From NCBI GenBank assembly GCA_050945815.1, contig JBMNTQ010000026.1:1-16257 (forward strand): DNA of 16,257 nucleotides. The letters run 5' to 3'. Source of the DNA: JBMNTQ01 sp050945815. Its GTDB lineage: Bacteria > Bacillota > Clostridia > Christensenellales > JBMNTQ01. Shown here piece by piece: positions 1 through 6,985 of this stretch (the stretch's first letter is position 1; each line of letters starts with the position of its first letter). The notes beneath the pieces were generated by a model. That model saw only the letters and a list, made by a program, of their open reading frames with translations, had not been told where the DNA came from and ran no database searches. Made by a program: the position numbers and the translations under genes.

Positions 1-1
1 C

Positions 2-589
2 AACAGAATAATCTGTACGCTCGCCCGTTCTCTCACCCATCCGGATCGATATCAGGAAACGGAATTGGGAAACCTTCTGTCCGAGGTTCTGCGAGAGGCA
101 CTGGAAGTGGATATTGCGCTTTTGGGCTCGGGATCAATCCGCAAAGAAAGCGTTCCCGCAGTGCTTACCTATGGGGAACTTATTGAGCTTTTCCCCTATG
201 ACGACAAAATGTATCGCCTTAAAGCCACGGGCGCGCAGTTTAAAAGGATGGTTGCCTATACACTGCGCGATGAGATGCTCCAAGGCGTGCACACCGAGTT
301 TTACCAGTATTCCGCAGATTTGCGAATCACTTTTGACAAGGCGACAAAAAGCTTTACTCGCTTTGACTTCCGGGGCGAGCCGATGCGGGACGACACGGTT
401 TACACTGTGGCGCTTCAAGAATTTCATCTGAGCAACTTCGAGCACTGTTTTGGATTCCCTGTGAAGGAACTGACTGTAAACGGCAGGTCCAGAATACTTG
501 CGACTTCGGTCCACGATGTTTTGATTGAGCATTTGCCTCTATTGACGAACAAGGACCAGAAAATCGAAGGCAGAATGACGATTATTTAA
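2..589 (+). CDS. 5'-nucleotidase / UshA-type metallophosphatase, C-terminal domain (5' partial)
   Basis: The frame is open to the left edge, so only the last 195 codons are seen. The residue run ETELGNLLSEVLREAL followed by LGSGSIR matches the hallmark of the 5'-nucleotidase C-terminal domain (normally ET.LGNL..DA..., then NGGGIR), where the Arg contacts the nucleotide phosphate or base. LTYGELIELFPYDDKMYRLKATG corresponds to the conserved (I/L)TYG(D/E)L...FPF...L.G segment. These enzymes are usually exported and hydrolyse nucleoside phosphates, UDP-sugars or cyclic nucleotides; the N-terminal metallophosphatase domain and any signal peptide would lie upstream of this window. The domain reads through to a normal TAA with no frameshift. 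It has GSGSIR instead of NGGGIR, so substrate preference may differ. An IS200-type element begins within about 10 bp of the stop, leaving the gene intact. It is not obviously linked to the catabolic genes downstream. Confidence 0.85.
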   Translation, partial: NRIICTLARSLTHPDRYQETELGNLLSEVLREALEVDIALLGSGSIRKESVPAVLTYGELIELFPYDDKMYRLKATGAQFKRMVAYTLRDEMLQGVHTEFYQYSADLRITFDKATKSFTRFDFRGEPMRDDTVYTVALQEFHLSNFEHCFGFPVKELTVNGRSRILATSVHDVLIEHLPLLTNKDQKIEGRMTII

Positions 590-603
590 GCTTAAATCAA
601 AAT

Positions 604-620
604 CACGCGTTAAACGCGTG
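604..620. repeat. Right-end hairpin of the IS200-type element
   Basis: Perfect 7-bp inverted repeat CACGCGT-TAA-ACGCGTG, 15 bp beyond the stop of the upstream gene. In IS200/IS605 elements a subterminal imperfect or perfect hairpin near each end is what TnpA binds as single-stranded DNA. Position and shape fit the right-end hairpin. Confidence 0.6.
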
Positions 621-703
621 GTTTGCTCTGGCCCTAGAAGGGCCTGCTGCTTGCCGCCTCTCAAGAGGCATGAATTAGTTCGCCAAGCGCATTTTTAGTC
701 TCA

Positions 704-728
704 GGCCGCCGCTAAAGCGGCCTTTTTT
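704..728 (+). terminator. Terminator-like hairpin in the IS200-type right end
   Basis: GGCCGC (704-709) pairs with GCGGCC (717-722), followed by six T at 723-728. Read on the plus strand it is a good intrinsic terminator for the 5'-nucleotidase transcript. It also insulates tnpA from convergent read-through, a known property of IS200-type elements. The alternative pairing GCCGCT/AGCGGC (708-721) is also possible. Confidence 0.7.
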
Positions 729-789
729 ATGCCTTCGTATTCTTTTCACCCATAAATGGGTCTACGAACTCTTTTAGACTTATTTGGTC

Positions 790-1197
790 TTATGCTATAT
801 CGCTTTGTAATTGCTCTCGGATGTATTCAGATATCTTTTTTTCATTCTTACCTACTGTATCTACATAGTAGCCCCTACACCAGAAATGACGGTTTCCGTA
901 CTTGTATTTCAGATTTGCATGCCCGAATATCATTAGGGCACTTTTTCCTTTCAAGTATCCTACAAATTGTGAAACGCTCAGATTCGGAGGTATACTCACC
1001 AACATATGTATATGATCTGTGCATAGTTCCGCTTCTATTATTTCTAATCCCTTTTGTTCACAAAGCTTCCTTAAGATTACTCCAATATCCTTGCGGATAT
1101 CTCCGTATATGGCCTGTCGCCTGTATTTTGGTGCAAACACTATGTGATACTTGCATCTCCATCTGGAGTGGGATAGATTGTTTATGTCATCTTTCAT
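790..1197 (-). CDS. tnpA: IS200/IS605-family transposase TnpA (Y1 HUH)
   Basis: This 135-residue protein is a Y1 HUH transposase that cuts and joins single-stranded DNA at the element's ends through a 5'-phosphotyrosine. Visible signatures are WRCKYHIVFAPKYRR near the N terminus, the metal-binding HUH motif D-HIH-MLVSIPP (His62, His64), FWCRGYYVDTVG, and the C-terminal helix EKKISEYIREQ with the likely catalytic Tyr125. Length is slightly short of the 140-155 residues usual in the family, but all catalytic elements are present and the frame is intact, so it is probably active. ATG at 1197 is preceded by AAAGGAGG about 6 nt upstream. That Shine-Dalgarno is complementary to GCCTCC further up the leader, suggesting translational self-silencing. 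Confidence 0.95.
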   Translation of the reverse strand: MKDDINNLSHSRWRCKYHIVFAPKYRRQAIYGDIRKDIGVILRKLCEQKGLEIIEAELCTDHIHMLVSIPPNLSVSQFVGYLKGKSALMIFGHANLKYKYGNRHFWCRGYYVDTVGKNEKKISEYIREQLQSDIA

Positions 1198-1202
1198 GAC
1201 AT

Positions 1203-1264
1203 GCCTCCTTTGTTTAATAGTGCGGTTGGCGAACCGGCGCTATCCTATCGTTGGAGGCTTTTTT
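1203..1264. promoter_or_regulatory. tnpA leader: SD-sequestering stem, also plus-strand terminator-like
   Basis: GCCTCC at 1203-1208 and GGAGGC at 1253-1258 are complementary. In the tnpA mRNA (minus strand) the first is part of the Shine-Dalgarno, so pairing would hide it. An inner hairpin CGGTT-GGCG-AACCG at 1223-1236 would help close the loop. Read on the plus strand the outer stem is followed by six T (1259-1264), a terminator-like arrangement, though the 44-nt loop is large. Translational repression by 5'-UTR structure is described for IS200 tnpA; here it is inferred from base pairing only. Confidence 0.45.
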
Positions 1265-1333
1265 ACGCTAGAAGCTTTTTATACCACCAGCAGAGCTGCT
1301 AGATTTATGTCCCTAAAGGGCATGAGAGCAACC

Positions 1334-1353
1334 TTCTGCAAAAGCATGCAGAA
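1334..1353. repeat. Left-end hairpin of the IS200-type element
   Basis: Perfect 7-bp stem TTCTGCA / TGCAGAA with a 6-nt loop, about 140 bp upstream of the tnpA start. Its location fits the subterminal left-end hairpin bound by TnpA. The element probably ends within the next 10-40 bp. Confidence 0.5.
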
Positions 1354-1375
1354 AGCTGCCCCTCGAAAAAAGAAA

Positions 1376-1650
1376 TAATTGTAAGAAGTAATATGTTTTT
1401 TCTTCCAGATTGATATTGGTTTCCTTAACACAGACATAGTACGGTAAGTAAGACCAATTTCCTTTACCATTCGTCAGATCTGCAATCTGAGGATCAGTAA
1501 CGGAGGAAGCGACCATGAACTATTACGGCACATAGTGGCCGTATGCAGGTGGACGGAAGAGTCCATCAGCTCATGAAAATCGACCTTGCTAGAAATATCG
1601 GACTCCAGAAGTTGTACTCGTGACAGGCCTTCATAAGTCTGACTTTCCAA
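1376..1650. other. Non-coding interval between the IS and the larA-like stop; possible gene relic
   Basis: No convincing gene. At 1502-1534 there is a GGAGGA box followed by ATGAACTATTACGGCACATAG, a start with good SD that stops after six codons. A second open stretch (ending in IGLQKLYS then TGA at 1621-1623) has no recognisable similarity. This looks like decayed coding DNA, but the family cannot be named. A 12-nt match (1448-1459) to half of the GntR operator is present. No clear terminator for the larA-like transcript is seen here. Confidence 0.3.
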
Positions 1651-3117
1651 TTATAATTTGGACAAATCGTCGTCCTTCATGCACAAATGAACAGCACTGA
1701 GCTTGAATGTCAGGGGCAGTGCCAAGATCTTGGGGTTGGGACCAACAATCTTCTTCTTTGCATCCTCCAGAGCCTCTTCAAAAGTCGCGCGGGTTTTCAG
1801 GCCCATGCCCCTTGCAATACCGGGCTCTTGAGCACCAACAATATAGATAGCAGAGGTGTTCATCTCCGCAATGTGGCCACAGCTCATCATAGAGAAACCA
1901 TGGAAAGGATGGAAAGCATTGGCAAAGCGATACTTACGTATATACTCTTCATTGGTGGCAAAGTACTCGCCATAGCGATCCATATCGGGTAATATATTCA
2001 TGTAATCGTGCTGGAACAACTCATAAACCTCACGCATGTAAGGCCATCGCTCATCATGAAAATAGCCGTTACAGATAGATGAACAGATGACAACACACTT
2101 TTCCTTCATAACTCTCTTATGGCGAATGACCTGTGCGGACAGCGCCTGCATCATCTGAATGGGGTTGGTGCCCATGCCTTTACCGTAGTGGAAATCCTGG
2201 GGCATGCCAAAAACCATGACATCGTATTTCTCTTCTGCGAAGGGAATGTATGTTCGCTTATTGGCAACTTCCCAAGAAATGGGCTGCATCACCTTGGCAT
2301 AGCCGGAGAAGATAGCAATTTGACGTGAATTAGAGTCCAGAACTGCATCACAGCAGAAGAAGGGATGACCCATCTTCTCTTCCATGTGCATACTAATCTC
2401 ATCGAACTTGGTGCGCATCAGGCTCTTGCCAGAGACTGGAGTAAAGTCACCCCGGTGCATGACCTTGGGAACATGGTGGGAAGCGATACTTCTCCAGTGG
2501 GTAATGCCGGTAGAACTGTGTTTATAGCCGCCGGAGTAGCCGCCGTAGGGATTACCCTGGGTGTGGCCGATGAGTATGGGGATGTCGCAGTCAAAGACGT
2601 ACTTGTTCATGAGGACGGGGTCTCCGCGATGGGTAGTTCCCAGATCCACCATGTGCTCATAGTCTTCGGAGTCGTGGGAGATAATCTGATTAGACCAGTA
2701 GAACTCGTTGAAGAGCTCTTCGCCGAGAACCTTCCTGTTCTCCTCGTTGGTTGCACGGGGATGCAGACCGTTGGAGATTAGCAACAGGATGTCCTTCTTT
2801 TCAACTCCACATTCGTATAGTACATCCAGACAGGCTCGTATGGTAACCTTGCGGTGAGAAGTGGGCTGTAGACCACCTTTGACGATATCGGGAATTATAA
2901 ATACAATCTTCTTGCCCTTGCCATTTTTAGCAAGCTCACGCAAGGATGGCATTCCAATAGGGTTCTCGATAGATTTCATTGTGGCATTATATAGGGTATT
3001 CCAGTCCTGAGGCAGACACTCGGGATCGGGAACGGTGACACCGGGGATAAAGACATCGGTATTGTCCGGCAGATTTGCAGACATCAAACCATGACCGTAT
3101 TCAAACTCTAGTTTCAT
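1651..3117 (-). CDS. LarA-family nickel-pincer racemase/epimerase (DUF2088-type)
   Basis: This 488-residue protein belongs to the LarA family, which inverts the alpha-carbon of 2-hydroxycarboxylates (lactate, malate, aldonic or aldaric acids) by hydride transfer with a nickel-pincer nucleotide (NPN) cofactor attached to a Lys. Visible are IPDIVK (77-80, aligned with the DxTR stretch), ISNGLHPRATNEE with His119 (aligned with catalytic His108 of lactate racemase), and the cofactor loop GGYSGGYKHSSTG with Lys199 (aligned with Lys184). His215 lies 16 residues later, the same spacing as Lys184-His200. By my alignment the second catalytic His (His174) is Asn189 and Arg75 is Lys80, so the substrate is probably not lactate. 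ATG at 3117 follows AAGGAG by 8 nt. It lies 11 bp after the TIM-like gene and is the last gene of the unit. The cofactor genes larB, larC and larE are not in this window. It most likely epimerises a sugar acid of this pathway. Confidence 0.85.
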   Translation of the reverse strand: MKLEFEYGHGLMSANLPDNTDVFIPGVTVPDPECLPQDWNTLYNATMKSIENPIGMPSLRELAKNGKGKKIVFIIPDIVKGGLQPTSHRKVTIRACLDVLYECGVEKKDILLLISNGLHPRATNEENRKVLGEELFNEFYWSNQIISHDSEDYEHMVDLGTTHRGDPVLMNKYVFDCDIPILIGHTQGNPYGGYSGGYKHSSTGITHWRSIASHHVPKVMHRGDFTPVSGKSLMRTKFDEISMHMEEKMGHPFFCCDAVLDSNSRQIAIFSGYAKVMQPISWEVANKRTYIPFAEEKYDVMVFGMPQDFHYGKGMGTNPIQMMQALSAQVIRHKRVMKEKCVVICSSICNGYFHDERWPYMREVYELFQHDYMNILPDMDRYGEYFATNEEYIRKYRFANAFHPFHGFSMMSCGHIAEMNTSAIYIVGAQEPGIARGMGLKTRATFEEALEDAKKKIVGPNPKILALPLTFKLSAVHLCMKDDDLSKL

Positions 3118-3128
3118 ATGTATTCTCC

Positions 3129-3965
3129 TTACTTACTCAAATAGGTGCGGATAATTTCAATGTATTCGTCGGGGTAGAAGCCAATCTCACCTTGGAAGCG
3201 GGTCAGCGCGATGAGGCCGCCGTTGATCTCTTCGATGGATGCCACCATTTCAGCATTGTCTATCTTCAGACCACCGCCGTAGACCACATCGATGCCTCCA
3301 GTTACTTTCTTGACAAAACGGGCAATCTGGGTGATGTACTCCTTGTCAGCAGGGGTCTTGCCGGGGCCGATGGACCAGATGGGTTCGTAGCCGATGACCA
3401 CTTGGGACTTATCAACACCTTCCAGACCGATCTCCAGCTGTTCACGCAGGACTTCATCCCAACGATCCAGCTCGGTATCCTTCTCGCCGATGCAGTAAAG
3501 AACCTTCATGCCGTTGGCGACAGCCAGCTTAATCTCTTGGTTCAAAATTCGGTTAACAGCCTCGGTATCCACAACGCCGGCTTCTGCCAGAATTCCCATC
3601 TTGTCATTGCGCTCTTCGCAGTGCCCAATGATGGTGTGGTTCACATTCATTGCCTTCATAATGGAGACAGGACGGTTGGTAGTGAAAGCACCAAAGTTAC
3701 CGCCCACAGCGGTATTCATGCGGTACACGCTTTGGCAACCCACTTGGACGGGGCTATTATCACAACGGGCAGCCACGGCATTCAGCAGATGCGCTTCGGG
3801 GAAATACATGATGAATTCCACTTCCTCGGCATTGTACCTCTTTAATTCTTCCTGGGTATTCTTGACGATGTAGGTGCCCCATTCATTTAGGGGAGCAATA
3901 CGGTTGACGCCGCCCAGTGAGACTGGTACGTCAAAGCGCTTCAGGTTTAGAAAAATATGTTTCAT
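3129..3965 (-). CDS. Triose-phosphate-isomerase-family protein with altered phosphate loop
   Basis: 278 residues from ATG at 3965, which has AAGGAG 7 nt upstream; an in-frame start at 3983 lacks such a site. TIM-barrel aldose-ketose isomerase. Catalytic residues of the family are all visible: Asn7/Lys9 (FLNLKRFD), His115 (IIGHCEERN, normally IGHSERR) and Glu194 with loop 6 (GYEPIWSIGPGKT). The beta-7 loop is VYGGGLKIDNA instead of YGGSVKPDNA. The usual beta-8 phosphate-gripping VGGASL is replaced by ALTRFQGE. Housekeeping TIM retains that Gly-Gly, so this protein probably isomerises another small sugar, perhaps a tetrose derivative, as for the TIM relatives LerI/DerI of tetritol catabolism. 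It is coupled to the LarA-like gene by 11 bp and follows a long leader with its own promoter. Plain triose-phosphate isomerase activity remains possible. Confidence 0.88.
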   Translation of the reverse strand: MKHIFLNLKRFDVPVSLGGVNRIAPLNEWGTYIVKNTQEELKRYNAEEVEFIMYFPEAHLLNAVAARCDNSPVQVGCQSVYRMNTAVGGNFGAFTTNRPVSIMKAMNVNHTIIGHCEERNDKMGILAEAGVVDTEAVNRILNQEIKLAVANGMKVLYCIGEKDTELDRWDEVLREQLEIGLEGVDKSQVVIGYEPIWSIGPGKTPADKEYITQIARFVKKVTGGIDVVYGGGLKIDNAEMVASIEEINGGLIALTRFQGEIGFYPDEYIEIIRTYLSK

Positions 3966-4391
3966 TTCGTATCTCCTTAACACGGGATTGCTAAGTCCGA
4001 TATTTTGTTTATCATCATAGCTTGGCGTCGTCGAATAAGCAGTTTTACATCATTGATTCGTTCCAGAGGATCTTCTTATGCTGTAGGAATGTTTTACAAA
4101 TAGTAACTTTGCAATTGGCAATTTTTAAAATATTCTAAGTTGCAGTATGTAGTTAGATTGTTTTTCGAGAGGCATCCAGAGAGAAAACATGGCGGACTGT
4201 CGCTTTAGATGATTTTTAGACCAATCACAGTCAAATCTTGTTAAGATTTTCGACCTTAAGGTACAGGCATACTACTCCTGTCAAGAAGGATTGGTTTGCG
4301 TTACCGGAAACGTAAATATTGGCATTAATCGGGTGTTTTATGTTCAATGGGATCCTCGTCGAATTTAAGTGCAAGTATACATGGTGTCTGA
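3966..4391 (-). other. 426-bp gap: probable leader of the TIM/larA-like pair
   Basis: No gene is visible on either strand. A strong sigma-A-like promoter reading toward the TIM-like gene sits at the upstream edge (4374-4402), so most of this interval would be a leader of about 400 nt. It holds a 7-bp AAATCTT/AAGATTT hairpin (4233-4249), a 10-bp palindrome ACCTTAAGGT (4253-4262) and ACAGG/CCTGT (4263-4281). None of these matches a riboswitch class I can recognise. Composition is more AT-rich than the flanking genes. It could alternatively be the remains of a lost gene. Confidence 0.4.
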
Positions 4392-4402
4392 TTATTTGTA
4401 AA
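4374..4402 (-). promoter_or_regulatory. Putative promoter for the TIM-like/larA-like pair
   Basis: On the minus strand TTTACA (4402-4397) is separated by exactly 17 nt from TATACT (4379-4374), close to the sigma-A consensus. It overlaps the last codons of the transketolase C half. Predicted start is near 4366. No TGGT-NNN-ACCA operator follows it, unlike the other promoters of the unit. Confidence 0.55.
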
Positions 4403-5315
4403 ATAGTTTGTATGTATCCAAAATCTCCTGCGCATTCAAACGGAAATGCGTTTGCAATGCACTTCGCCCACCTGACCTGCCAAATTTGTCATGGATACCT
4501 ACACGGCGAATTTGCGCATATCCTAACTCCGCAACGACTTCAGAAACAGCACTACCTAGACCTCCAATTATATTGTGGTCCTCTGCAGTTATGATTTTAC
4601 CTGTCTTTTTAGCATAATACCGGACAAGCTCTTCATCCAGCGGTTTTACACTGATCATATCAATTACTGCGGCACTGATACCATTCTGTGACATCAGTTC
4701 TGCTGCCTTTAGTGCCTCAGGTACAAGATCTCCGATGGCGATTAATGTGGCATCAGAGCCATCTCGCAATACAATGCCATTACCTATTTTGACCTCAGGT
4801 GGATTTGTATACACATCTTCTGCAGCTCCACGTCCCATTCGGATGTATACTGGACCATTGCTGGTTATAGCAGTTTCTACCGTAGCGAATACACTTTTCT
4901 CATCACAAGGGACCAATACAGTCATATTTGGTATTGTGCGCATTAGGGAAATATCCTCGATGCACTGATGGGAGGCACCATCTTCGCCAATCAAAACACC
5001 AGCATGGGTTCCGCCTACAATTACGTGCAAATCCGGATAGGCTATGGAGTTTCGAATCTGTTCATAAGCCCGACCTGCCGCAAACATAGCAAAACTGCTG
5101 GCAAACACTATTTTGCCACAGGATGCCATGCCGGCAGCAGTTGTCATCATATCCCCTTCGGAAACACCCATATTAAAAAAACGATGGGGAAATACTTTCT
5201 TAAACTGGATGGTTTGGGTTGCTTTGGAAAGATCTGCATCCATTACAAAAAAGTCATATTTCTTGCCTAATTCGACGAGTGCTTTCCCGTAGGCTTCTCT
5301 TGTTGAAATTCCCAT
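4392..5315 (-). CDS. Transketolase, C-terminal half (Pyr and C-terminal domains)
   Basis: 307 residues, the second subunit of a two-gene transketolase; with the 270-residue partner it makes one ThDP-dependent enzyme that moves a two-carbon ketol unit from a ketose to an aldose. The ThDP-activating Glu is in NMGVSEGDMM (Glu53; usual form GVAEQNM). GGTHAGVLIGEDGASHQ matches the SH.S.GLGEDGPTHQ active-site loop, and the C-terminal domain (LIAIGDLVPEAL..., ITAEDHNIIGGLGSAV) is complete. It starts 12 bp after the N half with a weak AAGGA-type SD, as expected for coupled translation. Split transketolases are common in Firmicutes and also serve special pathways (for example apulose-4-phosphate transketolase AptAB, or SqwGH in sulfoquinovose breakdown), so the substrate need not be xylulose 5-phosphate. 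Confidence 0.95.
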   Translation of the reverse strand: MGISTREAYGKALVELGKKYDFFVMDADLSKATQTIQFKKVFPHRFFNMGVSEGDMMTTAAGMASCGKIVFASSFAMFAAGRAYEQIRNSIAYPDLHVIVGGTHAGVLIGEDGASHQCIEDISLMRTIPNMTVLVPCDEKSVFATVETAITSNGPVYIRMGRGAAEDVYTNPPEVKIGNGIVLRDGSDATLIAIGDLVPEALKAAELMSQNGISAAVIDMISVKPLDEELVRYYAKKTGKIITAEDHNIIGGLGSAVSEVVAELGYAQIRRVGIHDKFGRSGGRSALQTHFRLNAQEILDTYKLFYK

Positions 5316-5327
5316 TACTCTCTATCC

Positions 5328-6140
5328 TTATCGTTTCAGTTCTGCTATGGCGTTCAGGTGCTGTTCATAATTTGGGGGTGTACCATGCCAACTGGCCTCG
5401 TTTTCCATATAGGACACACCTTTTCCTTTTGTGGTGGCACATAGGATGACAGTTGGCTTCCCTTTTGTCCGCTTAGCGAGTTCTATTGCATTGTCGATGG
5501 CGCACAGATCGTGACCATCAACTTCTATGGTGTTCCATCCAAAAGCCATAAATTTTGGTGATAATGGGGAAATATTCATTACATCTGCTACTTTTCCGTC
5601 AATCTGTAGGCCATTTACATCCACAAAAAGAGTCAGATTATCCAACTGATAATGGGATGCGGTCATGGCTGCTTCCCAAATCTGTCCCTCCTGAAGTTCA
5701 CCATCACCACAGATGCAGTACACCCGGAACAATGCATCATCTGCTTTAGCAGCTAAAGCCATACCATTAGCAGCAGAGAGGCCTTGCCCTAAAGAACCAG
5801 AAGAAATGTCAACCCCGGGGACTTTCCCTCTTGCAGGATGTCCCTGTAAAAAGCTGTCGATTTTTCGTAGGGTCTTTAGTGAATCCACAGGGAAGAAACC
5901 TTTCATTGCCAGTGCTGCATAGTATGCAGGTGCTGCATGCCCTTTGGACAGTACAAAACGATCCCGATTTGGGTAATCGATCTGATCCGCAGATATGTTC
6001 ATTTGCTTAAAAAATAAGACAGCGAGGATATCACAAATTGAAAGTGAGCCGCCTGGGTGCCCGCTTTGTGCATGGTAAATGCTGTCAACTGTCAACTTAC
6101 GTAGTTCATTTGCTTTTTCTTTCAACAAAGTATATTCCAT
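5328..6140 (-). CDS. Transketolase, N-terminal half (ThDP PP domain)
   Basis: 270 residues from ATG at 6140, preceded by GGAGAG 8 nt upstream; an in-frame GTG at 6161 would overlap the preceding gene and is less likely. It binds the diphosphate of ThDP and supplies half of the transketolase active site. Motifs are SGHPGGSLS (His28), LSKGHAAPAYY (His68), QGHPARGKVPGVDISSGSLGQGL (His101), and the ThDP/Mg motif GDGELQEGQIWEA...LFVDVNGLQIDG. The length equals the N domain of full transketolase (about 270-280 residues), as in other split forms. It sits between the sugar isomerase/epimerase gene (17 bp upstream) and its C-terminal partner (12 bp downstream), so it is part of the same operon. Its role is to remove or add C2 units from the pathway's ketose intermediate. 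Confidence 0.95.
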   Translation of the reverse strand: MEYTLLKEKANELRKLTVDSIYHAQSGHPGGSLSICDILAVLFFKQMNISADQIDYPNRDRFVLSKGHAAPAYYAALAMKGFFPVDSLKTLRKIDSFLQGHPARGKVPGVDISSGSLGQGLSAANGMALAAKADDALFRVYCICGDGELQEGQIWEAAMTASHYQLDNLTLFVDVNGLQIDGKVADVMNISPLSPKFMAFGWNTIEVDGHDLCAIDNAIELAKRTKGKPTVILCATTKGKGVSYMENEASWHGTPPNYEQHLNAIAELKR

Positions 6141-6157
6141 TGCAGAAACTCTCCAAA

Positions 6158-6973
6158 TCACTTGCTTTCTTTCATTCTGTCAAAAAATGCTGCGCCGCAA
6201 ACTGCACAATAATCAGAGTCATTGCTGCCCGGTAGCACTTCTAGGCATAGATATCCAGGATATCCCATCTTTTCTAATAATCGATAATAGCGCACCATAT
6301 CCAGATGTCCCATAGATGGTGCTAGTCGGTTAGAATCCACAAAATGTATATGTTTAACATACGGCAGGGATAAAATCAGCATTTTTTCTATATCCACCTC
6401 TTCGATGTTCATATGGAAAAAATCAATCATCAAGGACATGGGAAGACCGGTGCGTTGAAGGAAGTCAATTCCCTCCTGAACAGAGTTTATCGTATTGATT
6501 TCATAGCGATTGATGGGCTCAATCAATAAGTCAACACCAGCAGGACCAGAAACTTTAAGCATCTTGTCACAGGAATCCTGAAAACGGGTCTCAAATTCTG
6601 CTAAAGATTCATTTTGGCCTTTACTGCCACGTACCAAGCCAACAGAAACCATTGCTTCACTTTCTGATGCAAGTAAGATGATATCAGAAATACTTCGAAT
6701 TGCCTTTTCACGGATCGTAGAATCTGGTGATCCCAAGAACAAGCCCTGTCCAGCAAGAGCTGCAGGCATAATGACACCAATTTTCAGATGATATTTATTA
6801 AGAAGAGCAATCGTATCCAATGTTTCTCCCGCGCGATGATCCTTTACAAACAAATCCACTCCGTCATAACCCAATTCTTTGATTCTTGCAATGTTTTTTT
6901 CACTTCCGCCAGAAAAGAGGGCGGGCATTCCGGTTGGCGCCGAAAAAACGGAAAGGGACACAGACGTTTTCAT
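6158..6973 (-). CDS. Sugar isomerase/epimerase TIM barrel (xylose-isomerase-like, IolO-like)
   Basis: 271-residue protein of the AP-endonuclease-2/xylose-isomerase-like TIM-barrel superfamily. These are metal-dependent ketose C3-epimerases and isomerases such as D-tagatose 3-epimerase, UlaE and the 5-keto-L-gluconate epimerase IolO. The four metal ligands expected for the family can be assigned: Glu152 (LLIEPINRYE), Asp184 (LMIDFFHMN), His210 (HIHFVDSNR) and Glu245 (LCLEVLPG). From memory, the stretches VGLVRGS, IEPINRYE, FHMNIEE and DSNR.AP resemble IolO of Thermotoga more than UlaE of E. coli. The gene occupies the place of ulaE in an ascorbate-like gene order and may act on a keto-acid sugar rather than L-xylulose 5-phosphate. 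ATG at 6973 follows AAGGAGG that overlaps the end of the preceding gene. Confidence 0.88.
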   Translation of the reverse strand: MKTSVSLSVFSAPTGMPALFSGGSEKNIARIKELGYDGVDLFVKDHRAGETLDTIALLNKYHLKIGVIMPAALAGQGLFLGSPDSTIREKAIRSISDIILLASESEAMVSVGLVRGSKGQNESLAEFETRFQDSCDKMLKVSGPAGVDLLIEPINRYEINTINSVQEGIDFLQRTGLPMSLMIDFFHMNIEEVDIEKMLILSLPYVKHIHFVDSNRLAPSMGHLDMVRYYRLLEKMGYPGYLCLEVLPGSNDSDYCAVCGAAFFDRMKESK

Positions 6974-6985
6974 CTAGCAGCCTCC

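Larger units (their letters stand above)
595..1375 (-). mobile_element. IS200-group insertion sequence (IS200/IS605 family), ends approximate
   Basis: A single Y1-transposase gene on the minus strand is flanked by subterminal hairpins and no terminal inverted repeats, as in the IS200 group; no tnpB is present. Right end (relative to tnpA): a perfect 7-bp stem CACGCGT/ACGCGTG at 604-620, further small hairpins at 631-644 and 655-668, and a terminator-like stem at 704-728. Left end: a perfect 7-bp stem TTCTGCA/TGCAGAA at 1334-1353 and a smaller AGCAG/CTGCT hairpin near 1289-1300. Length is about 780 bp, close to the roughly 700 bp typical of IS200. Exact cleavage sites cannot be fixed from one copy because these elements make no target duplication. 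Confidence 0.8.

Noticed and set aside
756..1199. Plus-strand open frame across tnpA
   Set aside because: Exact antisense of the transposase gene, no ribosome binding site, composition of a mirror frame.
1304..1323. Similarity to 14417-14437 as a possible second IS200 end
   Set aside because: Only the short stem-loop is shared; flanking hairpins and other end sequences are absent at the second site.
1279..1516. Two short minus-strand open frames next to the IS left end
   Set aside because: They cross the hairpins of the IS end, overlap each other in different frames, and show no family features.
3075..3845. 256-codon plus-strand open frame opposite the TIM-like and larA-like genes
   Set aside because: Long but antisense to two clearly identified proteins, crossing their junction; no SD and no recognisable domain.
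3984..4373. NiCo or other known riboswitch in the leader before the TIM/larA-like pair
   Set aside because: No consensus I can recognise is present; kept only as an unexplained leader.
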